Below are positions 39,698 through 47,871 of a DNA stretch of 64,000 bases, piece by piece. Location: contig JAMCPD010000019.1 of NCBI GenBank assembly GCA_023379935.1, positions 1-64,000 on the forward strand. Reading direction: 5' to 3'. Made by a program: the position numbers and the translations under genes. Numbering within the stretch: position 1 is the stretch's first letter; each line of letters opens with the position of its first letter. The stretch comes from Actinomycetota bacterium (GTDB lineage Bacteria > Actinomycetota > Acidimicrobiia > Acidimicrobiales > JAMCPD01). Below the pieces are notes generated by a model, which had not been told where the DNA came from, made no database searches, and was given only the letters and a program-made list of their open reading frames with translations.

Positions 39698-39718
39698 GTC
39701 ATGCTATCTGTTTACAGC

Positions 39719-40597
39719 TTAACTGTGTTTACTGGCGGTATCCCCGGGTTTATTGACTGGAACTATGACTACATATCTGGCCGGTTCCACACCCTCAGAT
39801 TTAGTTTCTATGCCGTCAATACTGTTAGCTGCATCGTGTACTATCTTGCGTTCAAATGACGACATCGGCTCCAAGACCTGCTCTATACCGGTGGTAACTG
39901 CTTCCATAGCTGTTTGTGAAGTAAACTTTATCAACGCCTCTTTTCTCCTTGCTTTGTAGTTGCCAATGTCGATATGTGCCGGTAGGGCTTGGTTGACAAA
40001 CCGTTGTTGTAATACTCTACGGCACAGTTCTTGTATTGCGTTGATAGTTTCTCCATGTTTACCTATCAACAGCCCCAACTCCTTTCCTCCGCTAACGCTT
40101 ACGTGAATGGCATCTACGGTAACATCGGTTGTTGCAACGGATACGTCATGCATGTTGAAGATATCTATTATATTTTTCAAGAAGTCAACTATCACTTCCG
40201 CTTGTTGATCGGGCTCGGGTGATATACTGTTTTTATCCGGGTGGTTTTGGTTCGCCTTATTAGTCATGTTTGTAGCGTTTACAATATCGGATTTTTTTTC
40301 TGCCGGCTCGGGTGATTGTTGTGAAGATGAGTTTGTCATACCTTTATTCACTGCCATATTACTGTCTTTTCTTGCCCTCTGTACTCTCCTTTGAGGTTTT
40401 TTAGTTGAATTTTTCAATACAGGTTTTGGAAGAATTCTCGCCTTAACCCGTGCTTCATTTTTAAACTTACCGAACAGTCCTTTTGTGGGAAGTTGAACTA
40501 TTTCAAATTCAACCTCACCCTCACTGGTCCCCAGCTTGTCCAAAGCATTGGCTTTAGCTTCTTCAAGAGTTTTGCCAAATGTTTCAATCCACTCCAT
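39719..40597 (-). CDS. jag: Jag/KhpB (EloR) RNA-binding protein
   Basis: A 292-residue protein. The N-terminal Jag domain ([21 protein letters not shown], then GLFGKFKNEARVKARI) is followed by a Lys/Ser/Gln-rich linker near residues 75-135. A KH domain (SGGKELGLLIGKHGETINAIQEL) and an R3H domain (RKIVHDAANSIDGIETKSEG) complete it. It binds RNA and in Firmicutes helps control cell elongation. It overlaps the end of yidC by 14 bases. Confidence 0.94.
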   Translation of the reverse strand: MEWIETFGKTLEEAKANALDKLGTSEGEVEFEIVQLPTKGLFGKFKNEARVKARILPKPVLKNSTKKPQRRVQRARKDSNMAVNKGMTNSSSQQSPEPAEKKSDIVNATNMTNKANQNHPDKNSISPEPDQQAEVIVDFLKNIIDIFNMHDVSVATTDVTVDAIHVSVSGGKELGLLIGKHGETINAIQELCRRVLQQRFVNQALPAHIDIGNYKARRKEALIKFTSQTAMEAVTTGIEQVLEPMSSFERKIVHDAANSIDGIETKSEGVEPARYVVIVPVNKPGDTASKHS

Positions 40598-41723
40598 CTA
40601 TCTCTGTCCTTTTTGTATCTTGCTCATTGTTCTCCTGTTTTTGTGTAGTATCGGAAATCAAATCAGGATTTTTTCCATTATTTCCTTCATGCTTGTTATG
40701 CGGTACCGGCTTGCCCTGCTTACTCGACCCAGGCTTACTCTGTCCGGGCTTACTGTTTTTCCTGATACCATCAGTGGTTTTTGCTCCCTTTGAACCAACC
40801 CCCTTTTTCAAGGTACTGCTTGTGCTGTTTTTGTTTAAAGTTTTACCGCTGTTTTGCCCAGAGCCACCTTTTGGTGGGATGTTCTGATTCGGTTGCTTTT
40901 TAAGAACTTGTTCTTGATTTTTTAACTCTTTATTGCTAAAGGATACCATTATATTTTTAACCACTGGGTCATGTCTGTACATAAGCTCTTGTTGTAGTAT
41001 TCGCAGCGCACTAGATACCACGAAGTAAATATTAACACCGGCCGGAATGTTTATATAAATTGCAGCAAAAATAATGGGGAAAAACTTTTGCATGGTTTGC
41101 ATTTGTGAAGGAAGCTGAGATGATGATTGAGGATTTCTGCTGGTGAGCTGCCACATCTGTATGTACTGTAATGTTACGGCTACTATAACCAAAAGCCACA
41201 AGACCACCGCTATCAAAAGTGTTGCATGATGCCCCCAAGCTTTTTGGGCTAAATTCAGTCCAAACGACACTAACTGTCCTTTGTGTACAATAATGTCATG
41301 ATAAATTCTGCTTTTGGGCGATATATACAAAGGCTTCGCAACCGGATGTTTGCCCTGAGTGAAATGACTTAATCCTTCTATAACATAGTATAAAATAAAA
41401 AAAGCAGGCATTTGAAGGAACATTGGCAGGCAACCACCCAAAGGATTGATGTGGTTTTCACGATAGAGGCTCATCAACTCTTCGTTTAGCTTACGAGGAT
41501 CACCTTTGTACTGTTGTTGGATTTTTTTAACTTCCGGCGCTATTTTTTGCATTAACAACATCGAACGCGTACTTTTGAGTGTCAATGGTGCCAGGACCAC
41601 CATTACGACCACGGTTACCAAGATTATGGTAATGGCAAAGTTGGGTATGATGGAGTAGAAAAATGCTACAAGGTAACCTACCGCCACAAGGAGGGGATGA
41701 AGGATGGCCAAGATTGTGCTCAT
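40584..41723 (-). CDS. yidC: Membrane protein insertase YidC
   Basis: A 379-residue insertase of the short, Gram-positive/actinobacterial type. Membrane helices occur near 10-55 ([20 protein letters not shown]), 100-125, 165-190 and 215-240. The cytoplasmic loop [21 protein letters not shown] follows the first helices. The C-terminus is a long hydrophilic tail rich in Lys, Asn and Gly with three five-residue repeats ([15 protein letters not shown]). It helps insert membrane proteins with or without Sec. Confidence 0.95.
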   Translation of the reverse strand: MSTILAILHPLLVAVGYLVAFFYSIIPNFAITIILVTVVVMVVLAPLTLKSTRSMLLMQKIAPEVKKIQQQYKGDPRKLNEELMSLYRENHINPLGGCLPMFLQMPAFFILYYVIEGLSHFTQGKHPVAKPLYISPKSRIYHDIIVHKGQLVSFGLNLAQKAWGHHATLLIAVVLWLLVIVAVTLQYIQMWQLTSRNPQSSSQLPSQMQTMQKFFPIIFAAIYINIPAGVNIYFVVSSALRILQQELMYRHDPVVKNIMVSFSNKELKNQEQVLKKQPNQNIPPKGGSGQNSGKTLNKNSTSSTLKKGVGSKGAKTTDGIRKNSKPGQSKPGSSKQGKPVPHNKHEGNNGKNPDLISDTTQKQENNEQDTKRTEIDGVD

Positions 41724-42010
41724 GATATGGCTTCACTTTTCTGAGCTTGGATCACATTTTTAGCTGGTACTGGATCATATCCCCACTTTCCCCAAGGATT
41801 GCACCTGATAATACGCTTTGTTGCCAGCAGAACTCCTTTTAGCGGCCCATGAAGCTCTATCGCTTGAAGCGCATAGACCGAGCAACTGGGCGTATAACGA
41901 CATTGGGATGGGTGTCCGTTCCTAAACGCTTGATACAGATGTATCAACGTCTTAAGTCCCCAACTTACAGTTGCGGCAACCTTATTACTGTGTTTTTTAA
42001 TATCTGACAA
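41720..42010 (-). CDS. yidD: Membrane protein insertion efficiency factor YidD
   Basis: A 96-residue member of the YidD family. The core [38 protein letters not shown] with three conserved cysteines, then [17 protein letters not shown], is diagnostic. Its stop overlaps the yidC start as ATGA. It starts 2 bases after rnpA ends. Confidence 0.96.
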   Translation of the reverse strand: MSDIKKHSNKVAATVSWGLKTLIHLYQAFRNGHPSQCRYTPSCSVYALQAIELHGPLKGVLLATKRIIRCNPWGKWGYDPVPAKNVIQAQKSEAIS

Positions 42011-42011
42011 T

Positions 42012-42398
42012 TTATTTGCTCTGTTGGTTTATTTTAAATAGTATCTCTTGTAACAAAATATCCTGTAGTTTAGAGTAGTTTAGTGTGTTTAACGGCTTTC
42101 TTATTGTAATGAAGTAAACGCCTGTTGGAAAACCGTTTTGAACCTGTGTCATTATAGCACGAAACCGACGGCGTAGTTTATTGCGCACTACAGCTGAGCC
42201 GACTTTGCGGGTTATGGAAAAAACAAACTGCTTGGTTTCTCCATGTTCATTGAGTTTAGGTAAGTATTGGACCGTTACCCCTTCCAGTTGGCACCTGTAC
42301 TTAGGTGCCTTTATGATCTGTGCAATGACGGCTTTTGAGACCCTGGGCGTATTAAACCTCCCCGGGTTTTTGCTCTGACACCGGTAATACTGAATCAA
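42012..42398 (-). CDS. rnpA: Ribonuclease P protein component
   Basis: A 128-residue basic protein. The family motif [18 protein letters not shown] near residue 70 contacts the RNase P RNA, preceded by the [10 protein letters not shown] strand. The only start ahead of the domain in this frame is a TTG that overlaps the rpmH stop (TTGA). The usual N-terminal 'LP..NRLR...F' segment is poorly conserved. It works in tRNA 5' maturation. Confidence 0.93.
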   Translation of the reverse strand: MIQYYRCQSKNPGRFNTPRVSKAVIAQIIKAPKYRCQLEGVTVQYLPKLNEHGETKQFVFSITRKVGSAVVRNKLRRRFRAIMTQVQNGFPTGVYFITIRKPLNTLNYSKLQDILLQEILFKINQQSK

Positions 42399-42529
42399 AC
42401 GGTAAGACGATGACGATTTTTACGGCGTTTGTTGCCAAGTATTCGTCTGCCGGCTTTTGTTGCCATTCGATGACGAAACCCATGCGTTTTTGCACGTTTG
42501 CGAACTTTTGGTTGAAATGTTCTTTTCAT
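42395..42529 (-). CDS. rpmH: 50S ribosomal protein L34
   Basis: Forty-four residues starting [20 protein letters not shown], with the rest [24 protein letters not shown]. This is the complete L34 pattern. An AAGG ribosome site precedes the ATG. It is the first gene of the rpmH-parB block. Confidence 0.98.
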   Translation of the reverse strand: MKRTFQPKVRKRAKTHGFRHRMATKAGRRILGNKRRKNRHRLTV

Positions 42530-42550
42530 AATTATTACCTTCGCGAATCT

Positions 42551-42579
42551 TAGTTAAAACTTTATCTACGTATGTTCAA
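42551..42579 (-). promoter_or_regulatory. Putative sigma-70-type promoter of rpmH
   Basis: On the minus strand TTGAAC (42574-42579) is separated by 17 bases from TAACTA (42551-42556), giving a short leader before rpmH. It is consistent with a strong ribosomal-protein promoter but not proven. Confidence 0.4.
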
Positions 42580-42650
42580 TACTTAGATGAAACAGTGCTT
42601 TCTCCTTTTATTTATCTAAGTCTGTCTTATAAGTACAATCACCAACTCCT

Positions 42651-43691
42651 TCAAGTCCAATCACAAGTAGCCCAATCAGCTAAAGTTACAACTACCGTTT
42701 TGGACAGTTGTGGCAAATGATCGTCAATACTAGCAAATGATTCCAGTTCACACAAAACAGCTGGCATACGAGTTTCACGTAGTATGGGTAATGCCATACC
42801 TTTGGTGTTGAGAAAACTATTTTTTACGCCGAGGGTTGTGGCTACACCAACAGATAACATTTCCGCCAGTTTTTTCCCGCCTGGGGATGCATAGCGGCTG
42901 TTTCCATAGTAAGAAAAAGTACAGTTGATTGCTCTGGACGGGTTGTTATTTATCTTAAATCCCAGATATACATCGGTATTCATAGTATTACATACATGGG
43001 CTTGGGTAGACTGAGACAAACTATCCAGTATTATAACGGTTGCTTTAGCTGTGTCAATTCTTTCCTTTACGACGCTTATCAACTGATTCGCACCCCCCAA
43101 GTTACCCAAAGCTACCGTATAGTTTTCAAAAGATTTAGATCTTTCGAGCAAGTGGAAACGATCACGTATAGGGCTTGCCAGCTCATTTAAATTACACTTT
43201 TTGCTTGCTCTCAACAGTTCAGTCAGGGTTTCGGGGTTGGATGTGTTTGTGACTAAAATTCCTGCATTCCGCTGGAACTCTCCCAACGCTTTGGCTGTGT
43301 TATCGCCGAATATTCCGTCTATTCGCCCCACATCAAAACCCAAAACACTCAATAGTTGCTGCAGTTCCGCTATGTCGTCACCCCGAAGCATCGGTACTTG
43401 AAGGACAAGTAATCGGCTGCCCAATTGAAAACCGGCCTCTATCAGTGCATTCCAGGTATGCAAATCACATATTCCATTAGCAGGTAAACCCCTGTCACTT
43501 TGGAACTGTTGAACTGCCGCTTTAGTGGCGGTTTTAAAACAACCGTCAAAATCGGCCGAAACATCAAAACCTAACCCTTTTAGTTTTTGTTGCAACTCAG
43601 AAACGATACTGCTGGTTGAGCCAATTTTGACGGGCAGTTTGTCAGCTAACTGTTTGTCAGCTGATTGGGTCTTTGCCGGCGCTGATGTCAT
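42651..43691 (-). CDS. cwlM: CwlM-like peptidoglycan-binding pseudo-amidase
   Basis: A 346-residue protein with two peptidoglycan-binding domains (SELQQKLKGLGFDVSADFDGCF near 32 and AELQQLLSVLGFDVGRIDGIFG near 108), followed by an amidase_3-like domain from about 190. In an active zinc amidase the first ligand lies in a DpGHGG motif and the third in SiHaN. Here the equivalents read ALGNLGGAN and GFKINNNPS, both without His, while a Glu remains in PAVLCELE. It is probably catalytically dead, fitting CwlM, which in Mycobacterium regulates MurA rather than cutting the wall. It sits 5 bases after trxA as in mycobacteria. The N-terminal Thr/Ser region could be phosphorylated. Confidence 0.85.
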   Translation of the reverse strand: MTSAPAKTQSADKQLADKLPVKIGSTSSIVSELQQKLKGLGFDVSADFDGCFKTATKAAVQQFQSDRGLPANGICDLHTWNALIEAGFQLGSRLLVLQVPMLRGDDIAELQQLLSVLGFDVGRIDGIFGDNTAKALGEFQRNAGILVTNTSNPETLTELLRASKKCNLNELASPIRDRFHLLERSKSFENYTVALGNLGGANQLISVVKERIDTAKATVIILDSLSQSTQAHVCNTMNTDVYLGFKINNNPSRAINCTFSYYGNSRYASPGGKKLAEMLSVGVATTLGVKNSFLNTKGMALPILRETRMPAVLCELESFASIDDHLPQLSKTVVVTLADWATCDWT

Positions 43692-43696
43692 GAAAA

Positions 43697-44023
43697 TTAC
43701 AGATAGGGTTGTAGGTATGCCAACAACTGCCTTTTGCTTTTAGCTCCCACAATGCGCAACATCAAGTCCCCCTTTTGGAAAAGAAGCAGGGTTGGTATGC
43801 TCATAATGCTAAAACGTTGAGGTGTGGAAAGACTTTCATCTATATTGAGCTTGCCTATACTGACTCTATCGGAATACTCCGCGGCAATCTCTTCAAGAAT
43901 AGGGACAATTGTTTTGCACGGACCGCACCAGGATGCCCAAAAATCAACCAAAACAGGTTTAGGGTTGGAGGTTATATACTCATCAAATGACGCATCGTCC
44001 AAGGTTTCTATCAGTTCCGGCAT
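43697..44023 (-). CDS. trxA: Thioredoxin
   Basis: A 108-residue thioredoxin with the WASWCGPCK active site near residue 32 and the cis-proline loop SIPTLLLF. It reduces protein disulfides and is paired with trxB 25 bases upstream. Confidence 0.97.
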   Translation of the reverse strand: MPELIETLDDASFDEYITSNPKPVLVDFWASWCGPCKTIVPILEEIAAEYSDRVSIGKLNIDESLSTPQRFSIMSIPTLLLFQKGDLMLRIVGAKSKRQLLAYLQPYL

Positions 44024-44048
44024 CTTACTCCTTTCCCGTCCACTGCTG

Positions 44049-45053
44049 TCAGCTCTGCTTTATCCCGAGTGTTAAATTTTCCAACCACCGTTCGGTATCA
44101 ATTCCGGCCATACAACCACTTCCCGCGGCGGTAATAGCCTGACGATATACATGATCTTGAACATCCCCGCAGGCAAACACTCCTGCAACACTGGTTTTAC
44201 TGCTATTGTCGGTTATTATGTATCCGGCCTCGTCCGTATCCAACTGATTTTTAAACAAGTCGGTATTTGGAACATGCCCTATTGCTATGAACAAACCTGA
44301 TATTTTCAACTCATACTCTTCGTCAGTTTTGGTATCACGAAGCTTTACTCCCGTAACCTTTTCTTCTCCCAAAATATCGACAATGACCGAATTCCAGTTT
44401 ACCCTGATTTTTGGGTGCGAAAAAACACGATCTTGCATAATTTTGGATGCCCGCAGCTGATCTCGACGATGAATAATAGTGACACTCTCGGCAAATTTGG
44501 ACAAAAATAACGCTTCTTCAAGTGCTGAATCACCCCCACCTACCACAGCTATCGGCAAATCACGAAAAAAATACCCGTCGCATGTGGCACACGTGGAAAC
44601 GCCGTGCCCCAAAAGTCGCGATTCGTTTTCAAGCCCCAACATCAAGGAACGGGCACCAGAGGCTATGATTAAAGCTTTGCACAACAGATCTGGTGTATCA
44701 CTGGCGGTATTGTCATTTCCAACCCATATCTTAAATGGCTGTTTAGATATGTCCACACGGGTTACCTTTCCGGGATGAATTTTAGCACCAAATCGAACTG
44801 CCTGAGATTTAAAAGCCTCCATCAACTCTGGACCCATGATTCCTGCTGGAAAACCGGGGTAGTTTTCAATTTCTGTTGTCAACATAAGTTGACCGCCAGG
44901 TTGATCCGATGTAGAAGAAGGTTCTCCCTCTACCACAATAGGGCTTAAATCTGCTCTGGCGGTATAAATTGCCGCGGTAAGACCTGCCGGCCCCGAACCT
45001 ATTATGACGACGTTTCCAACGCTGTCTTTTTTTGTAACTCCGTTCACACCCAT
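44049..45053 (-). CDS. trxB: Thioredoxin reductase
   Basis: A 334-residue FAD/NADPH enzyme. FAD motif IIGSGPAGLTAAIY near residue 16, the redox pair CATC near residue 145 in VSTCATCDGYFF, NADPH motif VVGGGDSALEEAL, and the second FAD motif GVFACGDVQD are all present. It keeps thioredoxin reduced. The first residues VNGVTKKD may extend beyond the true start. Confidence 0.97.
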   Translation of the reverse strand: MGVNGVTKKDSVGNVVIIGSGPAGLTAAIYTARADLSPIVVEGEPSSTSDQPGGQLMLTTEIENYPGFPAGIMGPELMEAFKSQAVRFGAKIHPGKVTRVDISKQPFKIWVGNDNTASDTPDLLCKALIIASGARSLMLGLENESRLLGHGVSTCATCDGYFFRDLPIAVVGGGDSALEEALFLSKFAESVTIIHRRDQLRASKIMQDRVFSHPKIRVNWNSVIVDILGEEKVTGVKLRDTKTDEEYELKISGLFIAIGHVPNTDLFKNQLDTDEAGYIITDNSSKTSVAGVFACGDVQDHVYRQAITAAGSGCMAGIDTERWLENLTLGIKQS

Positions 45054-45084
45054 TGATCTACCTGTTGATTATAGTAATATGTTA

Positions 45085-45411
45085 TTACGCACGCTTTTTC
45101 CATAAGAGGAGAGCACCGGCAAGTAAAATACCTCCAACTAAAAAATCTGTAGCCCAGGATATTCCCGGGAATAGATAGGTATCGATCAGGCGAAACAGAG
45201 CTATCATAAGCATTACCGACATAACGCCAGCTACTATTGCAATGAAGGCCCCAACAACCAGGGCTGTGGAAAGTATTTTTAAAGGTTCCACTACGAACCT
45301 GTTGGTTTGTTTGGTAACTTGTTGAACCGTATCCACAACTCGGGTTGGCCACCCGGTACCATCATCAAGCAGTTTTGTCGCGGGCATTTCTGTTGCGGGG
45401 TTTGTTTCCAT
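45085..45411 (-). CDS. Small membrane protein, possible holin-like or YtpI-type helper
   Basis: About 109 residues beginning METNPATEMPA, directly after the degV stop. A frame open further upstream overlaps degV and is less likely. A polar N-terminus precedes two helices (ALVVGAFIAIVAGVMSVMLMIALFRLI and ATDFLVGGILLAGALLLW) and a KKRA end. No family is recognised. It separates degV from trxB. Confidence 0.6.
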   Translation of the reverse strand: METNPATEMPATKLLDDGTGWPTRVVDTVQQVTKQTNRFVVEPLKILSTALVVGAFIAIVAGVMSVMLMIALFRLIDTYLFPGISWATDFLVGGILLAGALLLWKKRA

Positions 45412-45412
45412 G

Positions 45413-46267
45413 TTACTTATTAAATCCCAAAGAGGGTGTAAATGCAACCCCTATGGTTCCAGGCCCTGTATGTGCCCCTAATACTGCTCCTATTTGTCCA
45501 ATGTACAATGTACAGTCCGGCAATTGGTGTTGCAGTTGTGTGGTGAACGATTCTATGTCTTGTGCCATGCCGTGCGATACCCCTATTTTTCCTGTGGGTT
45601 CCGCCTGGCGTACCTTGTCAACCAAGGATGTCAAAGCCTTTGCTCTTGTTCTTGTTTTAGATTCAGGTTCCACAATCCCATTGCGCAGTTCAATCAATGG
45701 TTTTATTTCCAATAAGGATCCTAAAAAAGCCCGAGCATTTCCTATTCTTCCTCCTTTTTTTAAATACTCCAAAGTATCCAATGTACCCAAAAGCCTGAGC
45801 CCGTCTCTCATCTCCTTGACTTTTACCTCCAAATCATCAAGGCTTAGACCGGCAGAACTCCAACTGCATGCCTCCATAACAAGCATTCCCTGAGCAATGG
45901 TAATAAGCTTTGAGTCAAATATCAACACGCGAATCTCCTTGTTGAGCAGTGAGGCTGCTGTAACCGCAGACTGGTAACTGGCTGATATTCCGGCAGATAA
46001 AGTTATGCAGATTACCTCATTATACCCGTCTTTTGCTGCTTGGCGAAATGCCTTTTCAAAGCTTCCGGGAGATGGCGCGGCGGTTTGGGGAAGATCCGTT
46101 GCCTCTAAACAATGCTGCCAAAACTCTTCTGGCGATAAGTCTTGTTTATCAACGAACTCTTTTTCACCAAACCGTATTGTCAGCGGCACCACCTCAATCT
46201 GTTGTGACGCGGAGACGTTATCGGGTAGATCGCATCCACTGTCGGTTATTACTTTTACATTTGGCAT
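45413..46267 (-). CDS. DegV family fatty-acid-binding protein
   Basis: A 284-residue DegV protein. VITDSGCDLPDNV at the N-terminus, the TAAPSPGSFEKAFRQA region and CITLSAGISASYQSA form the lipid-headgroup site in the family. DegV (FakB) proteins bind fatty acids for phosphorylation by FakA. No fakA is visible in the window. Confidence 0.93.
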   Translation of the reverse strand: MPNVKVITDSGCDLPDNVSASQQIEVVPLTIRFGEKEFVDKQDLSPEEFWQHCLEATDLPQTAAPSPGSFEKAFRQAAKDGYNEVICITLSAGISASYQSAVTAASLLNKEIRVLIFDSKLITIAQGMLVMEACSWSSAGLSLDDLEVKVKEMRDGLRLLGTLDTLEYLKKGGRIGNARAFLGSLLEIKPLIELRNGIVEPESKTRTRAKALTSLVDKVRQAEPTGKIGVSHGMAQDIESFTTQLQHQLPDCTLYIGQIGAVLGAHTGPGTIGVAFTPSLGFNK

Positions 46268-46278
46268 ATTGCTTCCTA

Positions 46279-47871
46279 CTATTTTACCTGTTTAATGTGG
46301 CTCATAAACCAAGCCGTTACACTTGCGGCAGCAAAAAAAACCACTATTCCAACTATGGTTGATATTATAACACGGAGTAACAGTATCCAACCATGATTTG
46401 CAACTATTAAACTCGTCGTTAATGCTACGCACAATGCCATCAAAAAGCTGAAACCTGCTATACGACCCAAATGTGCCAGTATGGTTTTTCCTTCTATGCC
46501 TCCCATGCGGTAGCCCAGATGTGCTATAGCAATGAAGGTTGCCAATGTATACGCTATGGATACCGACAATGTAAGTCCGCGAACTCCTAATGTATGGTAT
46601 AAAGCTATAGCAAGTACTATATTGACTATATTTTGTATCAAATACAATAAGAAAGGTGTTTTTGTATCCCGCATTGTCTGGTAGATGCGGGTAAGAAAGA
46701 TAAAAATACAAAAACTCGGCAATCCGAGGGCCAACATTGCCAAAGCACCGTAAGTTAGATAAAGCCCGTTAGTGCCGGCCGCTCCATGTCCTAAAATCAG
46801 TTGTATTATTGGTTTGCCCAAAACCAGATAGCCTACGGCCGCCGGCAAGATCAGGCTTATCATAGCTTTTATGCCTCTGGCGGCTAAATGTCTGAACTCG
46901 TCAAATCTGTTTTTGCTCCATAGTTCTGACAGTTCTGGAGTAAGCGTGCTCATAAAAGATGCAGCCACAATTCCAAAAGGTAGCTGAAAAAACACCCAAG
47001 CATATGTGTAGGCGGATACGGATCCACCCCTTAGCGAATCAGCTAAAAATAGCATGACAAACAGGGAAACCTGGTTTGCTGCCACAACACCAAAGGTCCA
47101 ACCGGCCAAACGGGTAACCGCTAAAACAGCTTCATGACGCGGTTCAAAGTGCCATCGAATCTTCAAACCGGCGTTTTTGAGCCCCGGCAGTAACAGTAAA
47201 AGTTGTGCACCCACCGCCAATGTTGTTCCAAGCCCCAGCAGTAGTAAAACGGTGCTGTTGTGCTGGATTGAATTCAAAGTGGGATGTCCCAAAAAGTGCG
47301 GAATTGACAAAAGTACGGCTATTAGTCCCAAATTGGTGACTATTGGGGCAAATGCCGGAGCGGCGAAGTGACGTTTTACATTCAACAAAGCGGTGGCGAG
47401 ACTTACAAACCCGTAAAAAGCCAGTTGCGGTGTAAAAAAGCGTAAAAGATTGACCGCAACACTCCTTTGCAAAGGGGCATATTTGGCATGATTGGCCAGT
47501 GTGTAAACCGTTATCAGGCCGGGAGCCGCCAAAAAGAATATAACCGTAGAGATAATCAATACGACAACGGAAAGGGTTATCACTGCCGAGATGGCTTCCC
47601 AAGCTTCTTCGTCAGTTTTGGTAGTTAACCTGTCTACAAATATAGGGACAAAGGTGGCAGACAGTATTCCACCCAATACCAGATCATGAACTATGTGAGG
47701 TGTGGTATTTGCCAAGTTGTAAGCATCTGCCAAGGGGTTTATGCCAAGTGCATAAGCTAAAGCAAAAAGCCGTGCAAGCCCTGTGAGTCTTGCGATAAAG
47801 GTTCCAACCCCCATCCAAAAGGTGGGTTGTGACGGCCAGACAGTTTTGGTGTTGGGATTTATACTTGTCAT
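46279..47871 (-). CDS. murJ: Lipid II flippase MurJ
   Basis: About 530 residues from MTSINPNTK. The start overlaps the stop of the upstream gene as ATGA, which supports it over an earlier ATG. Fourteen or so hydrophobic helices and the MviN signature (GTFIARLTGLARLFALAYALG, LADAYNLANTTPH, LGGILSATFVPIFV) are present. It exports the peptidoglycan precursor. It lacks the long kinase-like C-terminus of mycobacterial MviN. Confidence 0.96.
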   Translation of the reverse strand: MTSINPNTKTVWPSQPTFWMGVGTFIARLTGLARLFALAYALGINPLADAYNLANTTPHIVHDLVLGGILSATFVPIFVDRLTTKTDEEAWEAISAVITLSVVVLIISTVIFFLAAPGLITVYTLANHAKYAPLQRSVAVNLLRFFTPQLAFYGFVSLATALLNVKRHFAAPAFAPIVTNLGLIAVLLSIPHFLGHPTLNSIQHNSTVLLLLGLGTTLAVGAQLLLLLPGLKNAGLKIRWHFEPRHEAVLAVTRLAGWTFGVVAANQVSLFVMLFLADSLRGGSVSAYTYAWVFFQLPFGIVAASFMSTLTPELSELWSKNRFDEFRHLAARGIKAMISLILPAAVGYLVLGKPIIQLILGHGAAGTNGLYLTYGALAMLALGLPSFCIFIFLTRIYQTMRDTKTPFLLYLIQNIVNIVLAIALYHTLGVRGLTLSVSIAYTLATFIAIAHLGYRMGGIEGKTILAHLGRIAGFSFLMALCVALTTSLIVANHGWILLLRVIISTIVGIVVFFAAASVTAWFMSHIKQVK

